In this document: positions 17,009 to 25,667 of the stretch, piece by piece | How the letters are laid out: each line of letters starts with the position of its first letter | How positions within the stretch are numbered: the first letter of the stretch is position 1 | The notes under the pieces: generated by a model | Told to the model about the DNA's origin: nothing | The model's input: the letters and a program-made list of their open reading frames with translations, nothing else | The model's database searches: none | Assembly (NCBI GenBank): GCA_017882685.1 | Contig: JADGPA010000013.1 | Location: forward strand, 1 to 56,389 | Direction: 5' to 3' | DNA: 56,389 bases | Source of the DNA: Propionibacteriaceae bacterium | GTDB lineage: Bacteria; Actinomycetota; Actinomycetes; Propionibacteriales; Propionibacteriaceae | Program-made: the position numbers and the translations under genes

Positions 17009-17358
17009 GCGCCGCCCTCGCCCTCGGCACTCGCCTCTTCGTCGAGATCAGCCTGCAGTTGCGCCTGATCTGCCAGCAGCAAGCCGAGAGTGGTGCGGGC
17101 GGCGGCGAGCAGCTCCCTGATCGAAGGGACCATCATGGCGTACAGCACCTCACCCCCCAGCCGACGTTGGCGAACGATGCCGGCCCGACGGAGGACCCCC
17201 AGCTGCATGGACAGGGTGCTTGGCTCGACCTCGATGGTGGCGAGCAGCTCGTGGACCGCATGCTCCCGTTCGCAGAGCAGCTCGAGCACGCGAATCCGAA
17301 TCGGGTGACCGATGGTGCGGAACAGCGCTGCCTTGGCTTCGTGCAGCGCAACGGGCAC
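17005..17358 (-). CDS. ArsR-family repressor, Rv0081-like
   Basis: A 117-aa winged helix-turn-helix regulator. The fold is clear: FRTIGHPIRIRVLELL, then STLSMQLGVLRRAGIV as recognition helix and wing. No obvious metal-binding Cys set is present (a single Cys at CEREH). Its position as first gene of the operon, its length and its motif order match M. tuberculosis Rv0081, which is known to repress its own operon and to be a hypoxia-network hub. The GTG start has AGGGAG 5 nt upstream, and that site overlaps three tandem 8-bp repeats that are candidate operator sequence. The same autorepression here is inference. Confidence 0.88.
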   Translation of the reverse strand: MPVALHEAKAALFRTIGHPIRIRVLELLCEREHAVHELLATIEVEPSTLSMQLGVLRRAGIVRQRRLGGEVLYAMMVPSIRELLAAARTTLGLLLADQAQLQADLDEEASAEGEGGA

Positions 17359-17360
17359 CG

Positions 17361-17384
17361 TGACTCCCTGACTTCATGACTTCG
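17361..17384 (-). promoter_or_regulatory. Three tandem 8-bp repeats before ArsR start
   Basis: On the plus strand the sequence reads TGACTCCC TGACTTCA TGACTTCG, three near-identical octamers in a row, beginning 3 nt upstream of the ArsR start codon. On the coding strand they contain the ribosome-binding site AGGGAG. A protein bound here could block translation-proximal transcription, so this is a candidate autoregulatory operator. Confidence 0.35.
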
Positions 17385-17510
17385 AGAACTAGCGTACACC
17401 CCGGTCGACCTTGTGTCCGATCGGCGTCATGCCGCGGCACGGAGGAGGAGTATGAGGACTAGTCGACAGCCGTCCGGTAACGATTCGGGAACTCATGGGA
17501 AGTGAAGCAG

Positions 17511-19238
17511 ATGCGACAACGCGAGTTTGATTTGGACACAACCTCAAGGGAAGCCGTGTTGCGGATCGGCGCTCGGGGTCGGTTGATCCTGGTTCATCCG
17601 ATGGCCAACCGGGGCACGGCGTTCACCCTCGCCGAGCGGGCGCAACTGGGCCTTTCGGGCCTGTTGCCGAGCCGGGTGACGACCATCGAGGAGCAGATGC
17701 GGCGCACCTACGCGCAGTACCTTCGCTCACCGTCGCCGCTGTCGAAGTTCATCTACCTCTCCCAGTTGCGGGACCGCAACGAGGTGCTGTTCTACCGACT
17801 GCTCAGCGAGCACCTGGAGGAGATGCTGCCGATCATCTACACCCCGACGATCGGCGAGGCGATCGAACGGTTCAGCCATGAGTACGTCGGCGCCCGCGGC
17901 CTCTTCCTCTCGATCGACCACCCCGAGGTCGTCGAGCAGTCCCTGAGCGACTTCGAGCTGGACGCCGACGATGTGGACCTGGTGGTGGTCACCGACTCCG
18001 AGGGCATCCTTGGCATCGGCGACCAGGGCATCGGCGGTATCCAGATCGCGATCGGCAAGCTGGGCGTGTACACCGCAGCCGCCGGCATCCACCCGCGCCG
18101 CGCGATACCGGTGGTGATCGATGTCGGCACCGACAACCTCGGGCTGCTGAACAGCGACCTCTACCTCGGCGAGCAGCATGCCCGCGTGCGCGGCGAGCGG
18201 TACGACGAGTTCATCGATTCCTTCGTGCGGGCGGTGACCAAGCTCTTCCCCAACGCGATGCTGCACTGGGAGGACTTCGGCGCCGGCAACGCCCACCGGA
18301 TCCTGAACCGCTACTCCGACCAGATCTGCACGTTCAACGACGACATCCAGGGCACGGCAGCCGTGGTGCTGGCTGCCGTCCTTGCGGCCGTTCGACTCAC
18401 CGGCATGCCGCTGCCGCAGCATCGGGTGGTGGTCTTCGGGGCCGGGACCGCAGGCGTGGGGATCGCCGACATCATCAGGGAGGCGATGTCCCAGGCAGGC
18501 CTGCCTGCTGACCAGGGGTACGCGCAGTTCTATGCCTTCAACAGCCGCGGGCTGATCGTCGAGGACGGCGTTCACGTCCGCGACTTCCAGCTGCCCTACG
18601 CCCGCACCCGCGCAGAGGTGGGTTCCTGGGACGTGGCTGATCCGTCGCGGATCACGCTCGTCGAGACCGTCCGCAACGTCCAGCCGACCATCCTGATCGG
18701 CACGTCCGCCCAGAACGGGGCGTTCAGCGAGGACGTGGTCCGGGCCATGGCCGAAAGCTGCGCGCGGCCGATCATCCTGCCGCTTTCCAACCCCACCAGC
18801 CGGGCCGAGGCGCACCCCGCTGACCTGCTCGAGTGGACCGACGGCAGTGCGCTGATCGCCACCGGCGGCCCCTACGGCACCATCCGGCACGGCGAGACCT
18901 ACCACACCATCGCCCAGGCCAACAACGCCCTGATCTTCCCCGGCCTCGGCCTGGGGGTATCCGTGGTGAAGGCGACCAGAGTGACCCCGGAGATGATCTA
19001 TGCCGCAGCGGACGCCCTCGCCGGACTCGTGAACGAGTACCGGCCCGGCGCTTCCCTGCTGCCCTCGATGAACGACCTGCGGCTGGTGGCAGCGACAGTC
19101 GCGAAGGCTGTCGCCAGGACCGCAGAGGAACAGGGCCTTGCCCGTCGTCCGATGACCAACCCGATCAACGACATCTACCAGCTGATGTGGAAGCCGGAGT
19201 ACCCCAAGCTGGAGATCCTGCCCGCCGATCCCGCCTGA
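17511..19238 (+). CDS. NAD(P)-dependent malic enzyme
   Basis: A 575-aa cytosolic malic enzyme of the large (SfcA/MaeA-like) class, converting malate to pyruvate and CO2 with NAD(P)H. The N-terminal malic domain contains LPIIYTPTIGEAIERFSH, and metal and substrate residues are seen in LHWEDFGAGNAHRIL and CTFNDDIQGTA. The NAD-binding motif is VVFGAGTAGVGIAD, and the late signature is ILPLSNPTSRAEAHP. The ATG at 17511 was chosen since GGGAAG lies 8 nt upstream; a GTG at 17502 in the same frame has no spaced site. It is divergent from the ArsR operon, sharing a 152-nt gap, and its stop lies in a hairpin. Confidence 0.93.
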   Translation: MRQREFDLDTTSREAVLRIGARGRLILVHPMANRGTAFTLAERAQLGLSGLLPSRVTTIEEQMRRTYAQYLRSPSPLSKFIYLSQLRDRNEVLFYRLLSEHLEEMLPIIYTPTIGEAIERFSHEYVGARGLFLSIDHPEVVEQSLSDFELDADDVDLVVVTDSEGILGIGDQGIGGIQIAIGKLGVYTAAAGIHPRRAIPVVIDVGTDNLGLLNSDLYLGEQHARVRGERYDEFIDSFVRAVTKLFPNAMLHWEDFGAGNAHRILNRYSDQICTFNDDIQGTAAVVLAAVLAAVRLTGMPLPQHRVVVFGAGTAGVGIADIIREAMSQAGLPADQGYAQFYAFNSRGLIVEDGVHVRDFQLPYARTRAEVGSWDVADPSRITLVETVRNVQPTILIGTSAQNGAFSEDVVRAMAESCARPIILPLSNPTSRAEAHPADLLEWTDGSALIATGGPYGTIRHGETYHTIAQANNALIFPGLGLGVSVVKATRVTPEMIYAAADALAGLVNEYRPGASLLPSMNDLRLVAATVAKAVARTAEEQGLARRPMTNPINDIYQLMWKPEYPKLEILPADPA

Positions 19239-19264
19239 ACACGGGGCGCGCCCACGTCAGGCGG
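19231..19264 (+). terminator. Hairpin at malic enzyme stop codon
   Basis: An 8-bp perfect inverted repeat: CCGCCTGA at 19231-19238 and TCAGGCGG at 19257-19264. The loop holds a 10-nt perfect palindrome GGGCGCGCCC at 19244-19253. The left arm includes the stop codon. There is no U-tract, which is usual for GC-rich actinobacterial terminators. Confidence 0.5.
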
Positions 19265-19388
19265 CGGTCACCCCTGCTGTGGTCCCGGAGTTCCTGGCGC
19301 TCGTCCGCCAACCGTCAGCAACCCCGGTCACCCGCACCTTCAGCTTCTGCCCCAGGTCAGCGGACGTCACGGAGTAGGACGGCCGAAC
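19257..19388 (-). pseudogene. Remnant of an Ig-like surface repeat
   Basis: A short open stretch on the minus strand reads PSYSVTSADLGQKLKVRVTG followed by a segment with GWRTSARNS and a stop at 19257-19259. The motif resembles the end of an actinobacterial Ig-like repeat of the form YxVTxADxGxxLxVRVTG. There is no start codon, and the frame is closed by a TGA at 19410-19412. It is therefore most likely a decayed fragment of a secreted protein gene. It overlaps the malic-enzyme hairpin. Confidence 0.4.
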
Positions 19389-19476
19389 CCTCGGAAAGTA
19401 GCACCGAAGTCACCCCGGCTTGGCCTACTTTGAAAAGCCCACCCCGGACGTTGGCGCTGGTGCGCGCCATCAACCT

Positions 19477-19983
19477 CTAGGCGAGCTGTGCGCAGATGTC
19501 CAGCTTCTTGCCGCTCTGCTTCACCACCTTCCACACTCCGGCCGCGTCGACCTTTATGACCACAAGACCCGAGTACAGCGTTGCGGACGGTCCGTGCACG
19601 TCCGTGGGGAACAGGAGCACGACGTTGTGCCCCAGCAGTTGGATGGTCTGGGATCCGTCCCTGTTGTAGACGGTCCAGCTCAGTGAGCCATTCGCCGGCG
19701 TGGAATAGGGCTTGGTGGTCGTGGTCGCATTCGTGAACGTGAGCGCCTGGCCTTTGCCGGCCGAAAGGATGACGCGGACATTCCCATGACGGTCCTTGAA
19801 CTCGCGGTGGATCGCCGGGCTGTCGCCCGAACCGGTAACAGTGAGCGAGAACGTGCAGACCTCCCCGGCGGCGAAGGTCGCCGTCCACGGCGTGGCGGCG
19901 GCCGAAGCCGGGGTAACCACGCCGATCCCAGCGAGCGCGGTTGCGGTGACGATGGCTGCGACCCTTCGAAGAGTGGTGAGCAT
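19477..19983 (-). CDS. Secreted protein of unknown function
   Basis: A 168-aa protein with a clear signal peptide (RRVAAIVTATALAGIGVVTP then ASAAA cleavage region). The mature part of about 138 residues is rich in beta-strand patterns and Thr/Ser/Gly, with two cysteines (VCTFS near the start and DICAQLA at the end) that could form a disulfide. No lipobox and no membrane anchor are visible, so it is likely released. The ATG was chosen for the GAAGGG site about 9 nt upstream and because the signal peptide starts there. I do not recognise a family. Confidence 0.7.
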   Translation of the reverse strand: MLTTLRRVAAIVTATALAGIGVVTPASAAATPWTATFAAGEVCTFSLTVTGSGDSPAIHREFKDRHGNVRVILSAGKGQALTFTNATTTTKPYSTPANGSLSWTVYNRDGSQTIQLLGHNVVLLFPTDVHGPSATLYSGLVVIKVDAAGVWKVVKQSGKKLDICAQLA

Positions 19984-20163
19984 TGCAGTGACCCTTCTGG
20001 CGCCAACTTGGGGCGGGGGCGCCCTCCGCGGATCCTCCGGTGACGGAGCCGACCAAACGAGGGCGAGGCGTCGTCCTCGACGCTGACGGCTCCAGACTTG
20101 TCGATGACCTGGCAGCAATCCTCATCTTCACGCTAGAACTCGGATGGCTCCTTCGAGCGGGAA

Positions 20164-20472
20164 TCAGGGAATCCGGTGCGAGCTGCCCCAAGAGCCCTCA
20201 GGCGAGGGAGTCCCAGGGATGGCAGGACGGCGAGGCGCTCCCCCACTGATCGCTGGGCTCGCCTCGACAGAGAGCAGCTCAAGGCCCAGGTCGCGGATCT
20301 TGGCGAGAATCCGGTGCAGCTGCGCCTGGTCGGCCACGGTGCCGCACAGGGTGGTCGTGCCATCCACCTCGCCGGAGACGGTGAACCCGTCGAACCAGTC
20401 AGCCCAATGGGCGTCCAGCCGTCCGCCGACCCGCAGCGTATATCCAGCGGGCTCGTGCCCGTAAAGGGTCAT
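20164..20472 (-). CDS. Conserved hypothetical 102-aa protein
   Basis: A 102-aa soluble protein with the pattern YTLRVGGRLDAHWADWFDGF then VADQAQLHRILAKIRDLGLE, suggesting a small alpha/beta fold with two halves (beta-alpha, beta-alpha). Similar short proteins are common in actinobacteria, but I cannot name the family. The ATG overlaps the stop of the DUF2306-like gene (ATGA), so it is the third of three coupled genes. The C-terminal 25 residues (after VEASPAIS) are low-complexity and probably disordered. Confidence 0.6.
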   Translation of the reverse strand: MTLYGHEPAGYTLRVGGRLDAHWADWFDGFTVSGEVDGTTTLCGTVADQAQLHRILAKIRDLGLELLSVEASPAISGGAPRRPAIPGTPSPEGSWGSSHRIP

Positions 20473-21149
20473 GTCGTCGCATTCCCGCTGGCTGCAGCAC
20501 GGACAGGCTGACGCCGGCTCTTCCCGCGGCGGATCGCGAACTCCGCGACGGCAAGGTTGATCGCCCACGCAGCGCCCATGGTCAGGTCGTGGGCGAGCAC
20601 GCTGGTGCCCACCAGCCCAGGCCCGATCGCTCCGGTGAACGCCTGGGTGCCGGCGCCAAGCGCGAGCGCGTAGGCACGCGTCATCCAGGCCCGGTGTCGA
20701 GTCACGTCCCCGCGCCGGATCGCGGCGAAGCCGAGCACGACACTGGCCGCCATCGCCGTCCCCACGGCGATCCGGAACCCGACCAGCAACAATCCACTTC
20801 CCGGCTTCGGGGCGTAGGCCAGCGTTATCCACAGTCCCGAGAAGGCCACAGCCAGCGCAAGCGGCACGAGCAGGCGTCCGGCCGTGCGATGCCATCGCGG
20901 GTGGCGTTGGCGTAGGCGCGACGAGAACTGGAAGGCGCCGAGCAGCGAGTATGGAATGACACTGGCGATGTGCACGATCACGGGGAGCGGCGAGGCGTCG
21001 ATCCGGGCGTCCACCGGCATGAGGCTGGGTCCGCCCGCCAGGCCCGTCAGTCGCAGCGAGCCCGAGATGGCCGGCACGAGGCTCAGCACCACAAGGGCGA
21101 ACGGCACCCACCGGGCCGAGGCCCGGTGGGTGCTGGTGGTCGTGGTCAT
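20469..21149 (-). CDS. DUF2306-like membrane protein
   Basis: A 226-aa integral membrane protein with about seven helices. Histidines and arginines at helix ends (IVHIASVIPYSLLGAFQF, RHPRWHRTAGRLLV, TRHRAWMTRAYALALGAG) match the pattern of the DUF2306 family. The start ATG overlaps the upstream stop, and its own stop overlaps the next start, so it is the middle gene of a coupled trio. The role is unknown. The trio lies just downstream of the MalT-like regulator on the same strand. Confidence 0.75.
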   Translation of the reverse strand: MTTTTSTHRASARWVPFALVVLSLVPAISGSLRLTGLAGGPSLMPVDARIDASPLPVIVHIASVIPYSLLGAFQFSSRLRQRHPRWHRTAGRLLVPLALAVAFSGLWITLAYAPKPGSGLLLVGFRIAVGTAMAASVVLGFAAIRRGDVTRHRAWMTRAYALALGAGTQAFTGAIGPGLVGTSVLAHDLTMGAAWAINLAVAEFAIRRGKSRRQPVRAAASGNATT

Positions 21150-21826
21150 CGGGCTACCGCGGGCTCGGGCAGCGACCGGGTTTCTGCAACGGCACCCTGG
21201 GCACGGAATGTGAGCCACAGGGAGGAGCCGAGCGCGATCAGGGCCAGACCCGTCGGGACCGCGAACAACCGCTGGTTGATGAAGGGCAGGAACGGAATCA
21301 GGATGCTCAGCGGAGTGGCGACGGCGAGCATGATCGATGCCCAGCGGGCGAGGACGTTGGCGCGGAAGAGTGCGATCCCGAACACCAGGCCACCGGCCAT
21401 GTAGGTGACTCCGACAAACGAGTTGAGCGAGCTCAGCAGACCGATGTCGAATGCAGCCTTGCCGCCGAGGGCGACACCGATGGCCGCGCTGACGTACTCG
21501 GGTGACGTGTGGACGATGGCGGGCAGGATGACGACGGCGGCGACCTCGACGGTCAGCATTGCGAGGAACGCCGCACCGAGGATCAGGTAGCCGATCAGCC
21601 CGAGCACGCCGGCCTTCTTGACCTGAGGCAGGTACATGCCGGTGATGCCGATCAGGGCGAGCACCGTGAAGCAGATCTTCATCGTCTGCCGGACGGCGAA
21701 CTCGGCCGTGCTCACGAAGGCCAGGTCCACGGGTGGGTGGTTGATCTGGACACCGCAGAACAGCAGGCCCGCGACGATGGCGCTGACGCCGGCCGCCCGG
21801 GTGAGTTGCGTGGTGGTGATGGACAT
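21146..21826 (-). CDS. Multi-pass membrane protein of unknown function
   Basis: A 226-aa protein with about seven hydrophobic segments, starting MSITTTQLTRAAGVSAIVAG. It resembles small membrane proteins of the DUF4386 kind in general layout, but no definite motif was found. It is first in a three-gene coupled set (ATGA overlaps at 21146-21149 and 20469-20472) and follows the MalT-like regulator gene after a 120-nt gap. The start was chosen at the ATG where the first helix begins; the frame extends upstream but reads as arginine-rich shadow. Confidence 0.7.
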   Translation of the reverse strand: MSITTTQLTRAAGVSAIVAGLLFCGVQINHPPVDLAFVSTAEFAVRQTMKICFTVLALIGITGMYLPQVKKAGVLGLIGYLILGAAFLAMLTVEVAAVVILPAIVHTSPEYVSAAIGVALGGKAAFDIGLLSSLNSFVGVTYMAGGLVFGIALFRANVLARWASIMLAVATPLSILIPFLPFINQRLFAVPTGLALIALGSSLWLTFRAQGAVAETRSLPEPAVAR

Positions 21827-21946
21827 GTGAGGCTCCCTGGTTCGAGGTCTGCGGCGGTGCCGCTGCTTGTGAGACGAACCTAGGAATCGACGGGGTGAGG
21901 CGGCGTCACCCTTCGATGTGATCGCCAATGTGATCTTCGGGCGGTG

Positions 21947-24463
21947 CTACAGCAGGCCGCGCTCCCGCGCCTGAGCCACCGCTGCCCGCCGGGTGGTGAC
22001 GTCGAGCTTGGTGAAGATGTGTTTGGTGTGGGTGCGGAGCGTGTTGTGGGAGACGAACAACTCGCGTGCGATCTCAGGTCCGCTCAGCTCGCTGTCGAGC
22101 AGCCTCACCACCTGGAGTTCGCGCTCGGTCAGGGCGTCCGTTGGCTGCAACGCGGTGGCGGGATGGGCTGCGTCAGCGCCTGCGGTCGTGTCCTGCGCAC
22201 GCGCGAGCAGCTCCCGGATCTCCGGGAGGCTCCCGGCCCGCCCCGAGGTCTCGGCTGCCGCCTCGAGACGGCGCAACAGGTTGATCGCCTCCCGCTCGTC
22301 CGGACCAGCCGGGTTCCCGGCGAGAACGAGGCGGACGAGGGTGAGGTGCTCGTACTGCCTGAGATAGCTGACGTCGTCGGCGAGCGTCACCCCGCTCTCC
22401 GCCACCCAGTCGGTGGCGCGGGCCAGGTCTCCGGCGGCGATCCACACCCGGGCCCGCATCGCGGCGATCGGGCGCACGTTCGGGTAGTAGCCGGGCCGGT
22501 AGTACCCGTCCGCCTCATCGAGCAATCCGATCGCACGCTCACAGTCGCCGCGAGCCTCGGCCAGGCGTGCGGCAGCCACGAACCAGCGGTAGCGGCTCTC
22601 GCTGTTCGGCTCGCGCTCGGCGAGCGGCCGCGCTTGGGCAAGGTGCTGCTCGGACGCCGGGTCTCCCGCGTCCAGGTCGAGCTCCGCCAACGCGACGTGC
22701 AGGTCGGACGTCGCACGCGCCGCTCCCGGCCCGAGCGCCTCGGATGCCGACAGCGCCCGCCGGCACAGGTCCCGCGCCCTGTCGGGCCGCCCGGCCACCG
22801 TCCACATCTCGGCGAGGAGCGCCGTGCTGCTGAGTTCATCAACGAGCGCTCCCGCCGAGTGCAGGCTCGCCACCGCGGTGGTGAAGGCTTCCACCGCCGC
22901 TGCGATGTCACCCTCCGACCAGGCGGCCAGGGCGAGGAAGCCGGCAGCGCCGCCTCGCCAGAAGTGGTCGTCAGGCCCGGCGGCGTCCAGGGCACGGCGC
23001 GCATGCCGCACGATACCGGGCAGGTCGCCGCGCGCCTGCGACAAGGACGCCCGGTAGATGGCGATCGTCGCGGGCAGGGTGCGCAACTCCTCTGTCTCCG
23101 CCCATGGGGGCGGCGTCCCGAGCGGGACGGCGGCCAGCAGGGCGTCGGCATGGTCGAGCCTCGCCTCCATCGCGTCCAGGTCGCCGGCAACGAGCGAGGC
23201 CCAGCCCTGGAAGGTGGTCAGCAGCGGGCTGCGTCCGATCGTGTCCTCCGGCAACGCCCGCAGCCAGCCGATCATCGCGGCGTCACGCCGGTCACGCCGG
23301 GCCTCTGGCAGCGCCGCCTCGATCAGTTCGCCCGCATGATCGACGTCCCCGGCGGCCAGCGCGTGCCGGATCGCGTCGTCGATGAAGCCGTTGGCCTCGT
23401 GCCAGGTACTGGCGCGCCGGTGCAGCACCGGGGCCTCACCGGGTCGTTCGGCGAGCAGACGGGCGCGCAGCACGTCGGCGAACAGGTGGTGGTAGCGGAA
23501 CCAGACCAGCTGGTCGTCCAGCGGGACGACGAAGAGGTTCGCCCGCTCGAGGCGGGCAAGGGTGTCGTTCCCACCTTCGAAGCCGCTGACCGCATCGCAG
23601 AGGTCGCCGGTGAGCCGATCGAGCACGGCTGTGCGCAGCAGGAACTCGCGCACGTCGTCGGGCTGGTGTGCCAGCACCTCGTCCATGAGGTAGTCGACGA
23701 TGTACCGGTCATCGCCGGCGAACCGCTCGATGAAGCCGGTGGCGTCCTCGCGCCCGCGCAGGGAAAGGGCCGCGAGCTGCAGGGCGGCGATCCATCCTTC
23801 GGTGCGCTCGCCGAGAGCGTCGACATCGGTGGCAGCGAGCTCCAGACCGGTGGCGGCGCGCAGGTAGTCGGCCGCCTCCTCACGGGTGAAACGCAGGTCT
23901 GCGGCACGGAGCTCGACGAGCTCGCCGCGCGCGCGCCACCGCGACAGCGGAAGGTCCGGGTCGACGCGCGTGCTGATCAATACGTGCACCTGGGGCGGCA
24001 GGTGTTCCACGAGGAACCGGACGCCGTCCTGCACGTCGTGGTTCTCCAGCAGGTGATAGTCGTCGAGGACCAACCAGATCTCCTCGGTCACTCCGGCGAG
24101 CTCGTTCAGCAGCGTGGTGATGGGCTCGGGACCGGGAGGCTGGCCGGCGTTGGCAAGCTCCTTACAGGCCTCGCGAAGGCCAGGGACCAAGGCCTCCAGC
24201 GACGCCACGACGTACGGCCAGAAGGACGCGGGGTCGTTGTCGCCAGCGTCGAGGGACACCCAGGCCACCTTCTTCGACGGGTCGGTTGCCGCCCGCGACC
24301 ACTCCGCGAGCAGCGTGGTCTTCCCGAAACCGGGGGGCGCGGACAGCAGGGTGAGCCGCGCCGCCGCCCCCGCGTCCAGCCGCTCGAGCAGCCGGGACCG
24401 CACCACCAGTCCCGGGCGCGCCCTCGGGACGTACAGCTTGGTTGTCATCAGCGGACGTGCCAC
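21947..24463 (-). CDS. MalT-like LuxR-family (LAL) regulator
   Basis: An 838-aa STAND-type transcription activator. The N-terminal P-loop is SAPPGFGKTTLLAEW, followed by a Walker B region (WLVLDDYHLLEN) that marks MalT-like proteins. A long helical TPR-like region follows. The C-terminal LuxR helix-turn-helix begins LTEREL and continues GPEIARELFVSHNTLRTHTK. Such proteins bind an effector and ATP, then oligomerise on DNA. The GTG giving VARPLMTTKLYVPR was chosen because related proteins start just before this sequence and GGGGGAG lies 10 nt upstream; ATG at 24448 or GTG at 24484 are alternatives. Likely targets are the three genes downstream. Confidence 0.88.
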   Translation of the reverse strand: MARPLMTTKLYVPRARPGLVVRSRLLERLDAGAAARLTLLSAPPGFGKTTLLAEWSRAATDPSKKVAWVSLDAGDNDPASFWPYVVASLEALVPGLREACKELANAGQPPGPEPITTLLNELAGVTEEIWLVLDDYHLLENHDVQDGVRFLVEHLPPQVHVLISTRVDPDLPLSRWRARGELVELRAADLRFTREEAADYLRAATGLELAATDVDALGERTEGWIAALQLAALSLRGREDATGFIERFAGDDRYIVDYLMDEVLAHQPDDVREFLLRTAVLDRLTGDLCDAVSGFEGGNDTLARLERANLFVVPLDDQLVWFRYHHLFADVLRARLLAERPGEAPVLHRRASTWHEANGFIDDAIRHALAAGDVDHAGELIEAALPEARRDRRDAAMIGWLRALPEDTIGRSPLLTTFQGWASLVAGDLDAMEARLDHADALLAAVPLGTPPPWAETEELRTLPATIAIYRASLSQARGDLPGIVRHARRALDAAGPDDHFWRGGAAGFLALAAWSEGDIAAAVEAFTTAVASLHSAGALVDELSSTALLAEMWTVAGRPDRARDLCRRALSASEALGPGAARATSDLHVALAELDLDAGDPASEQHLAQARPLAEREPNSESRYRWFVAAARLAEARGDCERAIGLLDEADGYYRPGYYPNVRPIAAMRARVWIAAGDLARATDWVAESGVTLADDVSYLRQYEHLTLVRLVLAGNPAGPDEREAINLLRRLEAAAETSGRAGSLPEIRELLARAQDTTAGADAAHPATALQPTDALTERELQVVRLLDSELSGPEIARELFVSHNTLRTHTKHIFTKLDVTTRRAAVAQARERGLL

Positions 24464-24608
24464 GAACTCCTCGCTCCCCCACACGCATCACCCGGTGCGG
24501 CGGTGACGATCGCCCCCACGGTAGCGGCCGCAACGCAGTGTCACCATGAGCAAACAGCGCACGCGCCAGTACCCGCGGAACCGCGCAGCGGGTCACGTCA
24601 CCATGCGA

Positions 24609-24964
24609 TCAGGCAAGCGGTGCGGGCACGCGGGGCCAGATGGTCCTGCTGACCGGGGAACGATGGCCGATCCAGGCCTGAAAGCCACCGTCGGAGGCCC
24701 TCTTCTGCCACGCGTAGGGGCCATTGCGGCCTCGCTCAGCGAACGAGTCGACCCGTCGCTTGCACTCCAGGGCCGCCTGTTCCTGTTCGCGCTCGCTGAG
24801 GCGAGGGTTGTACCCGATCAGCGCCGCCACTCGGCCACCGGGCAGCTGGTCGAGGATCAGGTACGCGTCGTAGCGACGCCGACCCGCAGGCCCTGATCGA
24901 TCACGTCGTTGTCGGGAAAGGCTGAGGCCCACCAGTCACGGAGTCGTGCGTCCTCGAAACTCAT
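24609..24964 (-). pseudogene. Frameshifted small gene of unknown function
   Basis: From an ATG at 24964 the minus strand reads MSFEDARLRDWWASAFPDN then VIDQGLRVGVA, and stops in that frame soon after. From about 24890 another frame continues as YDAYLILDQLPGGRVAALIG, then GYNPRLSEREQEQAALECKR, ending at 24609. The two halves join smoothly if one base were restored near 24885-24895, so I read one roughly 118-aa gene with a 1-nt deletion. It could instead be a sequencing error or a -1 frameshift event. I do not recognise the family. Confidence 0.45.
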
Positions 24965-25667
24965 GGCGGCTGCCTCGTCTCTCACCTGGTGGCCCTGTTG
25001 TCCTTGTGGAGACAAAGCCCCGGGAAGTGTCTGGCTCCGACTGCAAACTCAGGCCGGCAGGCGTTGACATCTCTGCCTTGTGGGAACTCTTGATCGACGC
25101 CGCGGGGGACGGCTTTCGATCAATAATCCGGGGGGCCACATTTTGGAGGGTGCGCCTACCGGCCTTGAAACCAATATGGCAGCCATTAGTCATTAAAGCT
25201 CCCGTGGCGGTATGGGTACAACTGACCGATCCGAACAGGTTTGGTTGGCTGAATTGACGAATAGTAGTGCGCCCGGAAATAACCGTTAGCCACCATTTCG
25301 GTCGCAAATACTGTCTGACAAGGTATTATCGCGGTGCGACTCTCCGCTGGTGACGATCGAACGCGTTCCCCAGGGAAGGCAACACTCAAGCACCTAGTGA
25401 CGGTTTCAAACGAGGAATTCGCGAAAACCCCACCCGGCATCGGGCGAAGATCGACGCTCATGTCGTGACGTATCGCACATTTTGGTGATTTCCCCCTCCG
25501 CGACACGGAAAAGACCCCCTGCGAGCTTCGATGCGAAGCTGGATTGTCCACCCCGCCGTCCAGACTGTCACCCGTTATCAGATGTTCCGTCCCTTCCCGG
25601 CCGGATCGTCTCGGGCGGAGTATCCGCGCTGAGGATCGCCCGCACTGCGGGCCGAGCGGCGCTGGCA
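24965..25667. other. Long intergenic region without a supported gene
   Basis: About 700 nt between the frameshifted gene and the giant gene's 3' end. Open frames here show no plausible protein. The part from about 25185 to 25420 is visibly richer in A+T than the rest of the window. A 7-bp stem with a 1-nt loop (GCCCGCA/TGCGGGC) lies at 25638-25652. No RNA gene or promoter could be assigned. Confidence 0.5.

Noticed and set aside
9896-17358. Formate hydrogenlyase or [NiFe] hydrogenase
   Set aside because: The large subunit has no nickel-binding cysteines and no maturation genes or formate dehydrogenase are nearby.
21944-24652. 902-codon plus-strand open frame opposite the MalT-like regulator
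   Set aside because: No recognisable motif, while the minus strand shows clear P-loop and LuxR domains.
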